Notes: generated by a model from the letters alone, not told the origin. A stretch of 64,000 nt of DNA from Spirochaetia bacterium UBA2205 (GCA_002328585.1 DCUV01000046.1:7390-71389); one strand, 5' to 3'. Shown: positions 9,966-18,463, counted from the stretch's first letter. Program-made: numbers and translations.

Positions 9966-10970
9966 ATGAAAGCTTGTGTTACCGGTGCAACCGGTTTTAT
10001 TGGCGGAAACCTGGTGCAGGCATTGCTAAAGAAAAAATATACAGTAAGAGCTTTAGTACTCCCTGGTGATCCTAAAATTCAGGAGCTTAAAAAGAATAAG
10101 GTAGAGGTTGTATTGGGTGATATCAGAGATATGGAATCAGTAAAAAAAGCGGTAAAAGGATGTGATGTGGTTTTTCACTGTGCTGCTGTAGTAACTGACT
10201 GGGCACCAGAAAGGCTGTTTGAAGAGATTACGGTGGGAGGTACAAAAAATGTGTGTGAGGCTTCAGTGTGGGCTAAGGTAAAAAGGCTTGTTGATATCTC
10301 CACCAATGATGTGTTTGGGTTGCGTGAGGATGTTGTGATGGATGAATCGTTTCCGTTAGAACCTTGGGGCGAACCGTATCCAGATTATAAAATTAAGGCA
10401 GAAGAGATAACGTGGCGATACCACCGAGAAAAAAAGCTCCCGGTAACTATGGTTTATCCATGCTGGGTATATGGTGAGGGCGATCAGACATTTGTGCCTC
10501 TTCTGGCAGATGCTATTGTTAAACGCGAACTTATTTTCTGGCGTAAGGATGTTATTGTGTGGCCAACCTATGTACACAATCTGGTTGATCTACTGTTGCT
10601 TATTGCTGTTGATAAGCGGGCTATAGGCAATGGGTATCTTGTTCATGATGGGGAGTTTGTAACCTTGCAAAAATTTTGCGAAGGGATTGCTAATACATTA
10701 GGGGTAAAACCGGTAACCACCCATATCCCGTACTGGGTGGCGTACGCTGCTGCTGTAGTTATGGAATTTTTATGGAAAACATTGAACATTGAAAAGAGGC
10801 CTCTTTTGACGACCTACACGGTAAAAAATTTAGGTTCTCGCTTACAATTTAGCATTGATAAGGCAAAACGAGAACTGGGGTGGAAGCCAAAAGTTTCATT
10901 TCAGGAAGGCTTTGCACGAACAATGGATTGGTTGAAAACCCTTGATAGTGTGTTATTAAAAACAAAATAA
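9966..10970 (+). CDS. NAD(P)-dependent epimerase/3-beta-HSD-like extended SDR
   Basis: 334 residues from the ATG at 9966, which has GGAGG five bases upstream; the earlier ATG at 9954 overlaps that binding site. The Rossmann motif TGATGFIGG is at the N-terminus, followed by GDIRD (adenine pocket) and FHCAAVV. The catalytic tyrosine/lysine pair appears as YPDYK near residue 138, followed by KAEE. The C-terminal part (HNLVDLLLL, ELGWKPKVSFQEG) is typical of extended SDRs acting on nucleotide sugars or steroid/lipid-like substrates. The next gene is a second SDR 24 bases away. Substrate unassigned. Confidence 0.75.
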   Translation: MKACVTGATGFIGGNLVQALLKKKYTVRALVLPGDPKIQELKKNKVEVVLGDIRDMESVKKAVKGCDVVFHCAAVVTDWAPERLFEEITVGGTKNVCEASVWAKVKRLVDISTNDVFGLREDVVMDESFPLEPWGEPYPDYKIKAEEITWRYHREKKLPVTMVYPCWVYGEGDQTFVPLLADAIVKRELIFWRKDVIVWPTYVHNLVDLLLLIAVDKRAIGNGYLVHDGEFVTLQKFCEGIANTLGVKPVTTHIPYWVAYAAAVVMEFLWKTLNIEKRPLLTTYTVKNLGSRLQFSIDKAKRELGWKPKVSFQEGFARTMDWLKTLDSVLLKTK

Positions 10971-10994
10971 TGTAATTGCATGGTGAGGTTAATT

Positions 10995-11828
10995 ATGGAA
11001 AATTTTTCCGGAAAAACAGTGTTTATTACCGGTGGGTCAAGCGGGATAGGGTTGGCGGTGGCAAAGGCGTTGTCGCAGGAGGGTGCCAATATTGCCATAT
11101 TTGCCCGTAATAAGATGCGACTGGCTGAATCATTGATAACTATCGAACAGGTAAAAAGACGCCATGGACAGCGTTTTGCATGGTACCAGTGTGATGTTTC
11201 AGATTATACGCAGGTTAAAAAGACTTTTACCCAGGCTTTGCGTCAGTTTGATGGGTGTGATATCCTTATCAACTGTGCAGGCAGGGCATATCCACGATAT
11301 TTTGAGGATATCTCCATCAAGCAATTTGAAGAGACCATGAAGATTAATATGTTTGGTGTGTGGAATACCTGCTGGTTTTTGGTTCCACACATGAAGGCAA
11401 ATGGAGGGTACATTGTTAACACATCATCAGTGGCAGGGCTTGTAGGAGTTTTTGGATATACCGATTACAGCGCCTCAAAATTTGCCATCATAGGATTTTC
11501 AGAGGCTCTGAAAAGCGAGCTTAAACGGTATAACATCACGGTATCGGTGCTCTGCCCCCCTGATACGGATACCCCTGGTTTTGCTGTTGAAAACAAAACA
11601 AAACCGGATGAAACAAAAGAGATATCCAAATCAGCTAAATTGTTAACACCGGATGAGGTTGCGGTTGCACTGGTGCAGGGAATGAAGAAAAAAAAGTTTA
11701 TTATCCTGGCAAATTTTGACAGCAAGTTGACATGGTTTGTAAAACGATATGCGCCCTGGCTTGTTGAGTTGATTATGAACAGCCAGATAATGAGCATTCA
11801 AAAGAAAAAAAAGAAGACAAAAAAATAG
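10995..11828 (+). CDS. Short-chain dehydrogenase, 3-ketodihydrosphingosine-reductase-like
   Basis: 277 residues from the ATG at 10995 (GGTGAGG six bases upstream; an in-frame ATG at 10980 is less likely). Classical SDR features: TGGSSGIG cofactor loop near residue 12, CDVSD, NCAG, catalytic Ser in NTSSVAG and YSASK (Tyr/Lys). The PPDTDTPG stretch after the active site and the basic, hydrophobic C-terminus (residues 245-277, ending in a run of lysines) resemble the 3-dehydrosphinganine reductase group, suggesting a membrane-associated lipid substrate. No serine palmitoyltransferase is in this window, so a sphingolipid role is only a hypothesis. Confidence 0.7.
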   Translation: MENFSGKTVFITGGSSGIGLAVAKALSQEGANIAIFARNKMRLAESLITIEQVKRRHGQRFAWYQCDVSDYTQVKKTFTQALRQFDGCDILINCAGRAYPRYFEDISIKQFEETMKINMFGVWNTCWFLVPHMKANGGYIVNTSSVAGLVGVFGYTDYSASKFAIIGFSEALKSELKRYNITVSVLCPPDTDTPGFAVENKTKPDETKEISKSAKLLTPDEVAVALVQGMKKKKFIILANFDSKLTWFVKRYAPWLVELIMNSQIMSIQKKKKKTKK

Positions 11829-11862
11829 TACAATAATAAACCATAATAAAAGGAGGAACGAT

Positions 11863-12264
11863 ATGTCATTGAAAACTGCTGGTGTTTTATCTATTGTGAC
11901 GGGTGTTGGTATCCTGTTATTCTGGATTGCTTTTTTTACTGTTGGGCTGGCACCGGATATTCCGCCTGCATGTTATTTTTCATATGAATATGCATTCCCA
12001 TTACCGGATACCATATTGTCGCTGGCATTGATAATTGGCGGCATATATGCCTTACAACGGCATGCAATGAAGATTGTACTGTTGCCGGCCTGTGGCGGGC
12101 TTATCTTTTTGGGGTTACTTGACATGGCTTTCAACTATCAAAATGGCATGTACACCATCACTGTTATGGACGGCGTGTTAAACGCTTTTATCAATATTTG
12201 GTGTGTTGTTTTTGGCCTATGTGCTATATTGACTTTACAGCGGGACTATGTGAAAAAGTCTTGA
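11863..12264 (+). CDS. Small four-helix membrane protein of unknown function
   Basis: 133 residues with a strong ribosome binding site (AAAGGAGG, 6 bases before ATG). Four hydrophobic segments lie at about 6-28, 47-64, 70-87 and 103-124, with a short periplasmic or cytoplasmic loop between each. No catalytic motif is recognised. It follows the two SDR genes by 34 bases and may share their transcript. I do not recognise the family. Confidence 0.6.
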   Translation: MSLKTAGVLSIVTGVGILLFWIAFFTVGLAPDIPPACYFSYEYAFPLPDTILSLALIIGGIYALQRHAMKIVLLPACGGLIFLGLLDMAFNYQNGMYTITVMDGVLNAFINIWCVVFGLCAILTLQRDYVKKS

Positions 12265-12324
12265 CAGCTTATTAGCACTTTCTTAACTAAAGATTCATTT
12301 ATAGTTTTTTTTGGCGATAGTTAT

Positions 12325-12399
12325 GGGCGATTAGCTCAGCCTGGTTAGAGTGCCTGCTCGACATGCAGGAGGTCACTGGTTCAACTCCAGTATCGCCCA
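12325..12399 (+). tRNA. tRNA-Val (anticodon GAC), with C at position 33
   Basis: 75 bases fold as a canonical cloverleaf: acceptor GGGCGAT/ATCGCCC with discriminator A; D-stem GCTC/GAGT closing with a G-U pair; anticodon stem CCTGC/GCAGG around loop TCGACAT; variable loop AGGTC; T-stem ACTGG/CCAGT around TTCAACT. The anticodon GAC and discriminator A fit valine. CCA is not encoded. Position 33, nearly always U, reads C. A copy of the dispersed GGCGATAGT word (12313-12321) ends three bases upstream. Confidence 0.92.
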
Positions 12400-12424
12400 G
12401 TTTATTTTAGGATTGGCAAAAATA

Positions 12425-14329
12425 ATGGCAACTTTGCAATTAGACAACGGGAAGACAGTTGAGGTGCCTGACGGGAAGACACTGCTTGATGTGCTTCCAC
12501 AATTAAACAGCAAAGCAAAACCGGTTGCGGCACGTATCAATGGGCTTTTAAAAGATTTGCGCTCACCAGTTACCAAGGATGCAACCGTAGAGCTTATATC
12601 ATTTGATAGTCCTGAAGGGCGTAAAGTTTTCTGGCATTCTGCATCGCACCTTATGGCACAGGCAGTAAAGAGGCTATACCCCCAGGTGAAGATATCGATT
12701 GGTCCGGCTATTGACAATGGTTTCTATTACGATTTTGATAAACCCGGTGGTTTTTCTCATGAGGATTTAGAGAAGATTGAAGCAATGATGCACTCCATAG
12801 TCAACGAGAATATCCCAATTTTACGGAAGGAACTATCCCGACAGGAGGCAATAGAACTGTTTAAGGCGTCAGGTGAACTATATAAAGTTGAGCTGCTACA
12901 GGAACTATCGGACAACATTGTGTCGTTGTATGAACAGGGGGATTTTGTTGATTTATGCCGTGGACCACATGTACCCGGTACCGGATATATCAAAGCATTT
13001 AAGCTTTTGAGTATTGCCGGCGCGTACTGGCGCGGTGACGAAAAAAATGCAATGCTTCAGCGTATTTATGGCATTGCGTTCCCGGATGAAAGAATGCTGA
13101 AAGAACATCTTGATTTTTTAGAAGAGGTAAAAAAACGGGATCATCGTAGTTTAGGCAGGGATTTAGACCTGTTCAGCATTCACGAAGATGCTGGCGGCGG
13201 TTTGATATACTGGCATCCCAATGGCGGAAGGCTTAGAGCAACTCTGGAACAATGGTGGCGTGATGAGCACTTTAAACATGGATATGAAATTTTGTATACT
13301 CCGCATATAGGGCGTGCCACACTATGGGAAACATCAGGGCATCTGGACTTTTATAAAGAAAATATGTATTCGCCAATGGATATTGATGGCAATGATTACT
13401 ATATAAAACCAATGAATTGCCCATTCCATATAAAGATATATGAAACAAGCTTGCATTCGTACCGTGATTTGCCGCTACGATGGGCTGAGCTTGGGACCGT
13501 ATACCGCTATGAAAAATCCGGTGTATTGCATGGGTTGTTGCGGGTGCGTGGGTTTACACAGGATGATGCACATATATTCTGTACTCCTGAGCAAATGGAA
13601 GATGAGGTGAGGGAGGTTTTGCGTTTTTCACTGTATATGTGGAAGGTGTTGGGATTTTCAGACATAAAGGCATATCTGGCTACCAGGCCGGAAAAAGCAG
13701 TAGGGGATGAATCACGATGGAAGGATGCACAGGAATCATTGCTGAAAGCAGTGAAGGCTGAAGATTTAGCTGTTGAAGTTGACGAAGGTGGCGGTGCATT
13801 TTATGGTCCCAAAATTGATTTAAAGGTAAAGGATGCAATTGGCAGGGAATGGCAGATGACCACCATTCAGTTTGATTTTAATATGCCCGAACGGTTTGAT
13901 ATGTATTATATTGGAAGTGATGGTCAGAAGCACCGGCCCTATATGATACACAGAGCTTTACTTGGGTCAATTGAGCGATTTATTGGTATTTTAACCGAAC
14001 ATTATGCAGGGCGTTTCCCTGTGTGGTTGTCACCCGTACAGATAATCCTTGTAAATGTTGGAAAGGAGCAGGCAGAATATACCAATAACCTTTGTTCAAT
14101 GATGCGGTTGCAGGGTATCAGGGCTATAACAGATGTGCGCGATGAAACGATTAAATATAAGATACGCGATGCCATAGAAAAAAAGGTACCATTTATAGGG
14201 GTTATTGGTGACAGGGAGATGCAGGGAAATGCAATAGCAGTACGGAAGCGGGGAGAGCAGAAGGCTGAATCCATGTCGATAGATGCTTTTGTAAAGGTTT
14301 TACAGCAATTGTCTGTTGATAAACAGTAA
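12425..14329 (+). CDS. thrS: Threonyl-tRNA synthetase
   Basis: Charges tRNA-Thr. 634 residues from ATG 12425, the normal family length; an open frame extends upstream to 12350 but would run through the tRNA. Domains in order: TGS (MATLQLDNGKTVEV), the editing domain with its metal-binding HSASHLMAQAV motif (HxxxH) and a later CRGPHV, the class II catalytic core with its zinc cysteine in KPMNCPFH and motif 2 around YRYEKSGVLHGL, motif 3 at HRALLGSIERF, and the anticodon-binding domain at the C-terminus. First gene of the conserved thrS-infC-rpmI-rplT group. The binding site is weak (TTAGGA about 12 bases upstream). No T-box leader is seen. Confidence 0.96.
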   Translation: MATLQLDNGKTVEVPDGKTLLDVLPQLNSKAKPVAARINGLLKDLRSPVTKDATVELISFDSPEGRKVFWHSASHLMAQAVKRLYPQVKISIGPAIDNGFYYDFDKPGGFSHEDLEKIEAMMHSIVNENIPILRKELSRQEAIELFKASGELYKVELLQELSDNIVSLYEQGDFVDLCRGPHVPGTGYIKAFKLLSIAGAYWRGDEKNAMLQRIYGIAFPDERMLKEHLDFLEEVKKRDHRSLGRDLDLFSIHEDAGGGLIYWHPNGGRLRATLEQWWRDEHFKHGYEILYTPHIGRATLWETSGHLDFYKENMYSPMDIDGNDYYIKPMNCPFHIKIYETSLHSYRDLPLRWAELGTVYRYEKSGVLHGLLRVRGFTQDDAHIFCTPEQMEDEVREVLRFSLYMWKVLGFSDIKAYLATRPEKAVGDESRWKDAQESLLKAVKAEDLAVEVDEGGGAFYGPKIDLKVKDAIGREWQMTTIQFDFNMPERFDMYYIGSDGQKHRPYMIHRALLGSIERFIGILTEHYAGRFPVWLSPVQIILVNVGKEQAEYTNNLCSMMRLQGIRAITDVRDETIKYKIRDAIEKKVPFIGVIGDREMQGNAIAVRKRGEQKAESMSIDAFVKVLQQLSVDKQ

Positions 14330-14514
14330 TTATGATATTTTTACCTGACACTATTGCAATTGAGGCATATAATACTTTTTTTATGTTTGTTATGGAATTA
14401 TTGTTGATTAATATATATCAGTGATATGATGTGGAAGATTTTTTTTGTTGCTATATTTTTTAAAGTAATTTTGTATATGGTGTATAATTTTATTGTATTG
14501 GTAAGGAGGAGAAC
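14330..14514 (+). other. thrS-infC intergenic leader
   Basis: 185 bases, T-rich, no gene. It carries the infC ribosome binding site AAGGAGG at 14503-14509 and TATAAT-like words near 14480-14490 that could serve an infC promoter, but no matching -35 box is clear. Confidence 0.4.
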
Positions 14515-15072
14515 ATAAACCGTATTGATAGTAAACGTTTCAGGGTAAATGAGGAGATACGAGCCTCCATGGTTCGTTTAGTTGGCGAAGAAGGTGGTCC
14601 ACAGGTTATCCCGGTAAATGAAGCATTGCAAAAAGCAATGGGGATGGGATTAGATCTTGTAGAAATATCCCCTGATCAGGACCCGCCGGTTGTGAAGATT
14701 GTTGATTATAGCAAATTCAAGTTTGAGCAAATCAAAAAAGCTAAAGAAGCCAAGAAAAAACAGAAGGTTATTCAGGTAAAAGAGATTAAACTAAGGCCTT
14801 CTATCGATTTGCATGATTTTCAGCACAAAGTGCGCCACGCACGCGAGTTCATTGAAGAAGGCAATAAAGTAAAATTTACTGTCATGTTCAGAGGGCGTGA
14901 GATGGTGCATAGTGATTTAGGTTTTAAGGTGTTAGAGGAAGTGAAACAGGCGTTGGAAGATGTCGCTGCTGTTGAAACTAATCCTTCAAAAGAGGGTCGA
15001 AATATAACCATGATAATGGCTCCCATGACGGCTGCACAAAAAAAGCGGGTTCAGGAGCAAAATAATCAATAA
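14515..15072 (+). CDS. infC: Translation initiation factor IF-3, ATA start codon
   Basis: The first ATG (14569) would give a protein lacking the conserved IF-3 N-terminus. Reading upstream in frame gives an ATA at 14515 five bases after a perfect AAGGAGG, and the 18 added residues (NRIDSKRFRVNEEIRAS) match the IF-3 opening. This yields 185 residues, near the usual length. Rare AUU/AUC/AUA starts are the known basis of infC autoregulation, because IF-3 itself rejects non-canonical start codons. Downstream are the N-domain (LGLDLVEISP), the lysine-rich linker and the C-domain (KEIKLRPSIDLHDF). The rpmI gene follows. Confidence 0.93.
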   Translation: MNRIDSKRFRVNEEIRASMVRLVGEEGGPQVIPVNEALQKAMGMGLDLVEISPDQDPPVVKIVDYSKFKFEQIKKAKEAKKKQKVIQVKEIKLRPSIDLHDFQHKVRHAREFIEEGNKVKFTVMFRGREMVHSDLGFKVLEEVKQALEDVAAVETNPSKEGRNITMIMAPMTAAQKKRVQEQNNQ

Positions 15073-15089
15073 GTGAAGAGAGGTATATG

Positions 15090-15287
15090 ATGCCTAAACT
15101 AAAAACTAATAGTGGGGCAAAGAAAAGATTTAAGGTGACAGCTACTGGAAAGGTAAAACGAGCAAAAGGTTGGAAAAGCCATCTTTTAGAATCAAAATCA
15201 CCAAAGCGCAAGCGTGCATTACGAAAAGCTGTGTGTGTCAGTGATGCTGACATGAAGCGGTTTGCACGATTGCTGCCATATTCTTAA
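15090..15287 (+). CDS. rpmI: 50S ribosomal protein L35
   Basis: 65 residues, strongly basic. MPKLKTNSGAKKRFK is the signature N-terminus; I use the second of two adjacent ATGs because the family starts Met-Pro-Lys and the GAGAGG binding site is then better spaced. Located between infC and rplT as in most bacteria. Confidence 0.95.
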   Translation: MPKLKTNSGAKKRFKVTATGKVKRAKGWKSHLLESKSPKRKRALRKAVCVSDADMKRFARLLPYS

Positions 15288-15309
15288 TGAAACATGAGAG
15301 GTAATAGTT

Positions 15310-15666
15310 ATGCCACGAGCAACAACAGGTAAAGTTCATCATAAAAGACGTGAAAAGATATTAAAGGACGTAAAAGGTTTCTATGGTGCACGCAAGAACC
15401 TTCACAGAACCGCAAAAGATGCACGAAGGAAAAAATTGCAAAATTCGTACGAGGGACGAAGGCTTAAAAAGCGTGATTTCAGAGCGTTATGGATACTACG
15501 CATCAATGCTGCTGCACGGCTTTGCGGCATTTCGTATAGCAAGCTTATTGGCGGATTAAAGAAAGCTGATATACTTATTGACAGAAAGATGCTGGCCGAA
15601 TTGGCAATAAAAGACCTTAATGCGTTTAAGGCGATAGTAGATAAAGTAACGAAAAAGGCTGCTTAA
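15310..15666 (+). CDS. rplT: 50S ribosomal protein L20
   Basis: 118 residues, typical length. The N-terminal basic arm (KRREKILKDVKGFYG) and the globular domain with WILRINAAAR and SYSKLIGGL are diagnostic. It binds 23S rRNA early in 50S assembly and in many bacteria represses its own operon. Followed by a strong terminator at 15701. One GGCGATAGT word lies at 15630-15638. Confidence 0.96.
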   Translation: MPRATTGKVHHKRREKILKDVKGFYGARKNLHRTAKDARRKKLQNSYEGRRLKKRDFRALWILRINAAARLCGISYSKLIGGLKKADILIDRKMLAELAIKDLNAFKAIVDKVTKKAA

Positions 15667-15679
15667 ACATTACGGTACT

Positions 15680-16606
15680 ATGAACCGAATGATACAAATT
15701 AAAAGCGCCATCCTGATGGCGCTTTTTTATGTTATTTTCATTCATGGCAATACCATTGTTAGTGCCCCTTTAACACCCTCTATCTATACAGTTAATGAAG
15801 GAATGGTTGAGGGCTCTGTTTCTACAGATTATGTCAGTGCACATTCATCATTCATGAAAGAAAAAATAGTGCTTAACCTGGGTTTTATGCCTAAAACAAA
15901 TCTTCGTTTTACGGCTGGCTGGTTACAGATTATCGATAATAATAGTTTATCAAACAGTACCATAGGTGATTCATCCATTGGGATATGGCATAGCTTTGGT
16001 TCGTTGTTTAACAATTTTATTCTGGGATATTATATCGATATAGGATTGGCAACGGGACAGAATGCCTTTTATGATGAAACCAAATATCCAACGGAATCCG
16101 GGTTTTCTACAGTATCATGGGGATTGGTTGGTGCATATACGGTACATAACGTAACATTTATTATGGCAGGTAAATATGAATTGATGCCGGAAGATAGTTC
16201 ATCAGTTTTTGACGGCTTGACATTTAATGTGGCTGACAGCAATACATGGAAGAGATTTTTTGGATTAAATCCTTTTAGTAAGGATGCCATGCTGTATTAC
16301 AAGAAGTTTAAAAACGATATCATTGCGTTTTCATTGACTGCACTGTATAATGGTTACCCTGTAATACTGTATATGTCATTGAGCTCTGGCAATAGGCTTA
16401 ATAATAGACCCGTTTATGGTGATCATAACCTCCCCATTCTTTATAAGGGGTATAACGATACTATTTTTATGGTGGTAGCGTCAGGTGCACGTTATTTTTT
16501 TAATGAAAAAACTTACTTCGGAGCCTTTTTGGTGTACAATATTATCCGTGATTATAGCTATGCTGTAAAATATTCACTGGGGATTGAGGTTTCTTCTTTG
16601 TGGTGA
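15680..16606 (+). CDS. Predicted outer-membrane beta-barrel protein
   Basis: 308 residues if started at 15680; an in-frame ATG at 15716 would also leave a complete signal sequence (MALFYVIFIHG, cleavage near VSA). Neither start has a visible ribosome binding site. The mature part consists of alternating polar/aromatic strands with Gly/Asn turns and ends in an aromatic residue (GIEVSSLW), as outer-membrane barrels do. The rplT terminator overlaps its first codons, so expression by read-through, or from a promoter inside rplT, is possible. No specific family recognised. Confidence 0.6.
   Translation: MNRMIQIKSAILMALFYVIFIHGNTIVSAPLTPSIYTVNEGMVEGSVSTDYVSAHSSFMKEKIVLNLGFMPKTNLRFTAGWLQIIDNNSLSNSTIGDSSIGIWHSFGSLFNNFILGYYIDIGLATGQNAFYDETKYPTESGFSTVSWGLVGAYTVHNVTFIMAGKYELMPEDSSSVFDGLTFNVADSNTWKRFFGLNPFSKDAMLYYKKFKNDIIAFSLTALYNGYPVILYMSLSSGNRLNNRPVYGDHNLPILYKGYNDTIFMVVASGARYFFNEKTYFGAFLVYNIIRDYSYAVKYSLGIEVSSLW
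15701..15727 (+). terminator. Intrinsic terminator of the infC-rpmI-rplT operon
   Basis: GCGCCAT (15705-15711) pairs with ATGGCGC (15716-15722) around a CCTG loop, extended by AAAA/TTTT and followed by a T-run. It lies 35 bases after the rplT stop and inside the predicted signal-peptide codons of the next gene. Confidence 0.88.
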
Positions 16607-16682
16607 AATTCTTGTAATTACTTAAAAAACTAAGGGAAAAATTCGGAAAGTAAATGAATTGTATAAATAATTAAAAAAACTC

Positions 16683-16709
16683 TTGATTTTATATATTGGT
16701 CATTATACT
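16683..16709 (+). promoter_or_regulatory. Possible promoter for the zapB-like/zapA pair
   Basis: TTGATT and TATACT are separated by 15 bases, shorter than optimal, in the A+T-rich gap before the coiled-coil gene. Weak evidence. Confidence 0.3.
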
Positions 16710-16818
16710 TTATTGTTATTGATGATGTCATTTTAAATTTTAGTTTACTAAAATTTTATTTGCACCGACATTTAAAACAGTGATACGTGGAAAAATGATA
16801 ATTCGGGAGGATGTTCTT

Positions 16819-17475
16819 ATGATTACAATGCAGCAACTGGAAGAGCTCGAAAGCAGAATTATAAAAGCATTACAGCTTATAGGAGATCTAAGAGCTGAGA
16901 ATGCACAATTAGAAGCTAATAATGAATCTCTTAAAGTGCAGGCTGAAGAGGCAAGGCTTAGCTTAGAAGAAAAAGAACAGGAAATAGCAAGGCTTAAAAA
17001 GGAGATTGATAAAGCTACTAATGAGCTGTCTCAAATTAAGCAAAAGGAAGAGGTTCTGGAAAAGAAGATTGTTGAAATGTTAGGTAAACTTGATACGCTA
17101 AAATCCGGGATTCCTTCGTATCAGGCAAAACCTGCGCCAGGCACAGCTTCAACTAAAGCACAACCACAGCAAAAGCCATCTGTAAAGGCTGAGCCAGAAC
17201 CCAGGGCTGAAGAAGACTTTATGGAAGACAGCGGCGGTGATGAGGATATTATCATTATTGATGATACTGAGGATGCAAAAACTGATATAGAAGTTGAAAC
17301 ATTGCCAACTGAAGAAGATGAGATAGTCCTGTTAGATGATACTGATGATGAGATAATTATTGATGATGTAAATGACGATTTGATAATCATTGATGATGAT
17401 TCAGCAGAAAAAAAGTCTAAAGATAAGACTTCCGATGATGACGATTTTATCATTATTGAGGATGAGGAAAAATGA
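16819..17475 (+). CDS. ZapB-like coiled-coil protein with acidic isoleucine-rich tail
   Basis: 218 residues from the ATG at 16819, eight bases after GGGAGG. Residues 4-95 form a continuous coiled coil that starts like ZapB (MQQLEELESRIIKALQLIGD). A Pro/Ala/Lys-rich linker (about 100-135) follows. The last 80 residues are extremely acidic and contain five copies of a short hydrophobic-acidic motif (IIIIDD, IVLLDD, IIIDD, LIIIDDD, FIIIEDE at about 142, 168, 177, 186 and 208). Its stop overlaps the zapA start by 4 bases, supporting a divisome role, with the coil bridging Z-ring filaments. The repeated tail motif is not part of classical ZapB and may be a multivalent docking element (inference). 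Confidence 0.65.
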   Translation: MITMQQLEELESRIIKALQLIGDLRAENAQLEANNESLKVQAEEARLSLEEKEQEIARLKKEIDKATNELSQIKQKEEVLEKKIVEMLGKLDTLKSGIPSYQAKPAPGTASTKAQPQQKPSVKAEPEPRAEEDFMEDSGGDEDIIIIDDTEDAKTDIEVETLPTEEDEIVLLDDTDDEIIIDDVNDDLIIIDDDSAEKKSKDKTSDDDDFIIIEDEEK

Positions 17476-17813
17476 TATCTTCTGCAAATAATCCTAATAA
17501 AGTCAAAGTGACCATATTAGGACAGGTTTACACCATTGAAGGAGATGCATCAGGCGACCATATTATAAAGGTTGCCGATTATGTTAACCAGAAAATGGAA
17601 GATGTAGCTAACACTATATCACATGCAAACTCTTTGCAGATTGCTATTCTGGCAGCATTGAATATTGCTGATGAATTATTTCAGATTAAAGAATCAGAGT
17701 ATATGATGAGCGATGAAATAAAAGAAAAAACCAATATGCTCATCTCAATGCTGGACGAAGGGCTTATTGGTGATATTTTTAGCAATGTAAGCAAAAAAAG
17801 CCAGCATCTATAA
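17472..17813 (+). CDS. zapA: Cell division protein ZapA
   Basis: 113 residues. The N-terminal globular domain (KVKVTILGQVYTIEGDAS) and the following helix (VADYVNQKMEDVA..AILAALNIADELF) are characteristic of ZapA, which cross-links FtsZ protofilaments. Translation is coupled to the upstream ZapB-like gene by an ATGA overlap. Length agrees with the family. Confidence 0.85.
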   Translation: MISSANNPNKVKVTILGQVYTIEGDASGDHIIKVADYVNQKMEDVANTISHANSLQIAILAALNIADELFQIKESEYMMSDEIKEKTNMLISMLDEGLIGDIFSNVSKKSQHL

Positions 17814-17893
17814 GAGATTGATATGAAAAGATATAAAAAAAATAAAACCCGCTTTGCACTTTTATCCTATCCCGGTGATATATTATAATAACA

Positions 17894-18463
17894 ATGGACC
17901 AATCCATAAAAGCTCTATCTGATGAAGAATTGGTACAATCGGTAATGCATGGCAATGACCGTGCATTTGAAGAGCTTTATGAGCGCTATTCGGAGCGAAT
18001 TTTTAAACTTTTGTACAGCTATGTTTATAATGTAGATGATGCGGTTGATTTGATGCATGATGTGTTTATACGGGCATACAGGCATTTGAATAAATTTGAT
18101 GTTAGGAGGGCTTTTTCCGCATGGTTATATACCATAGCAATAAATTGTGCCAAAAACTATCGCTGTAAGGTATATAAAAATGATACCATGATTGAGCGCG
18201 AGGAGCAGCGTATAATGAATACTGATGCCATGAAAACGCCTGAAGATCATGTTATTGAAAATGAATTGTTGCAAGAGTTTTCAAAGGCGGTAGATGCATT
18301 GAATAATAAATTCAGAGAGGTATTTTTATTACGATATGGGCAGCAATTGCAATATAGCGATATTGCACATATTCTGGATATTTCAGAACGCACTGCAAAA
18401 TGGCGTATGGAAAGGGCGCTTGCCTTTATTACTGACCATTTAAAGAAAAAAGGAGTCATATGA
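17894..18463 (+). CDS. ECF-type RNA polymerase sigma factor
   Basis: 189 residues. Region 2 (FEELYERYSERIFKLLYSYV..DVFIRAYRHLNKFD) with AFSAWLYTIAINCAKNY, and region 4 (NNKFREVFLLRYGQQLQYSDIAHILDISERTAKWRMERAL) are intact. There is no region 3, as in extracytoplasmic-function sigmas. The next gene, 54 bases downstream, encodes a membrane protein with a FecR domain and is a plausible signalling partner. No ECF-like promoter was identified. Confidence 0.88.
   Translation: MDQSIKALSDEELVQSVMHGNDRAFEELYERYSERIFKLLYSYVYNVDDAVDLMHDVFIRAYRHLNKFDVRRAFSAWLYTIAINCAKNYRCKVYKNDTMIEREEQRIMNTDAMKTPEDHVIENELLQEFSKAVDALNNKFREVFLLRYGQQLQYSDIAHILDISERTAKWRMERALAFITDHLKKKGVI

Noticed and set aside
12350..12424. 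Upstream extension of thrS
   Set aside because: Would translate through the tRNA-Val gene; the family starts at MATLQLDNGK (12425).
17121..17453. Serine-rich minus-strand frame
   Set aside because: It is the complement of the Asp/Ile codon repeats of the ZapB-like tail.
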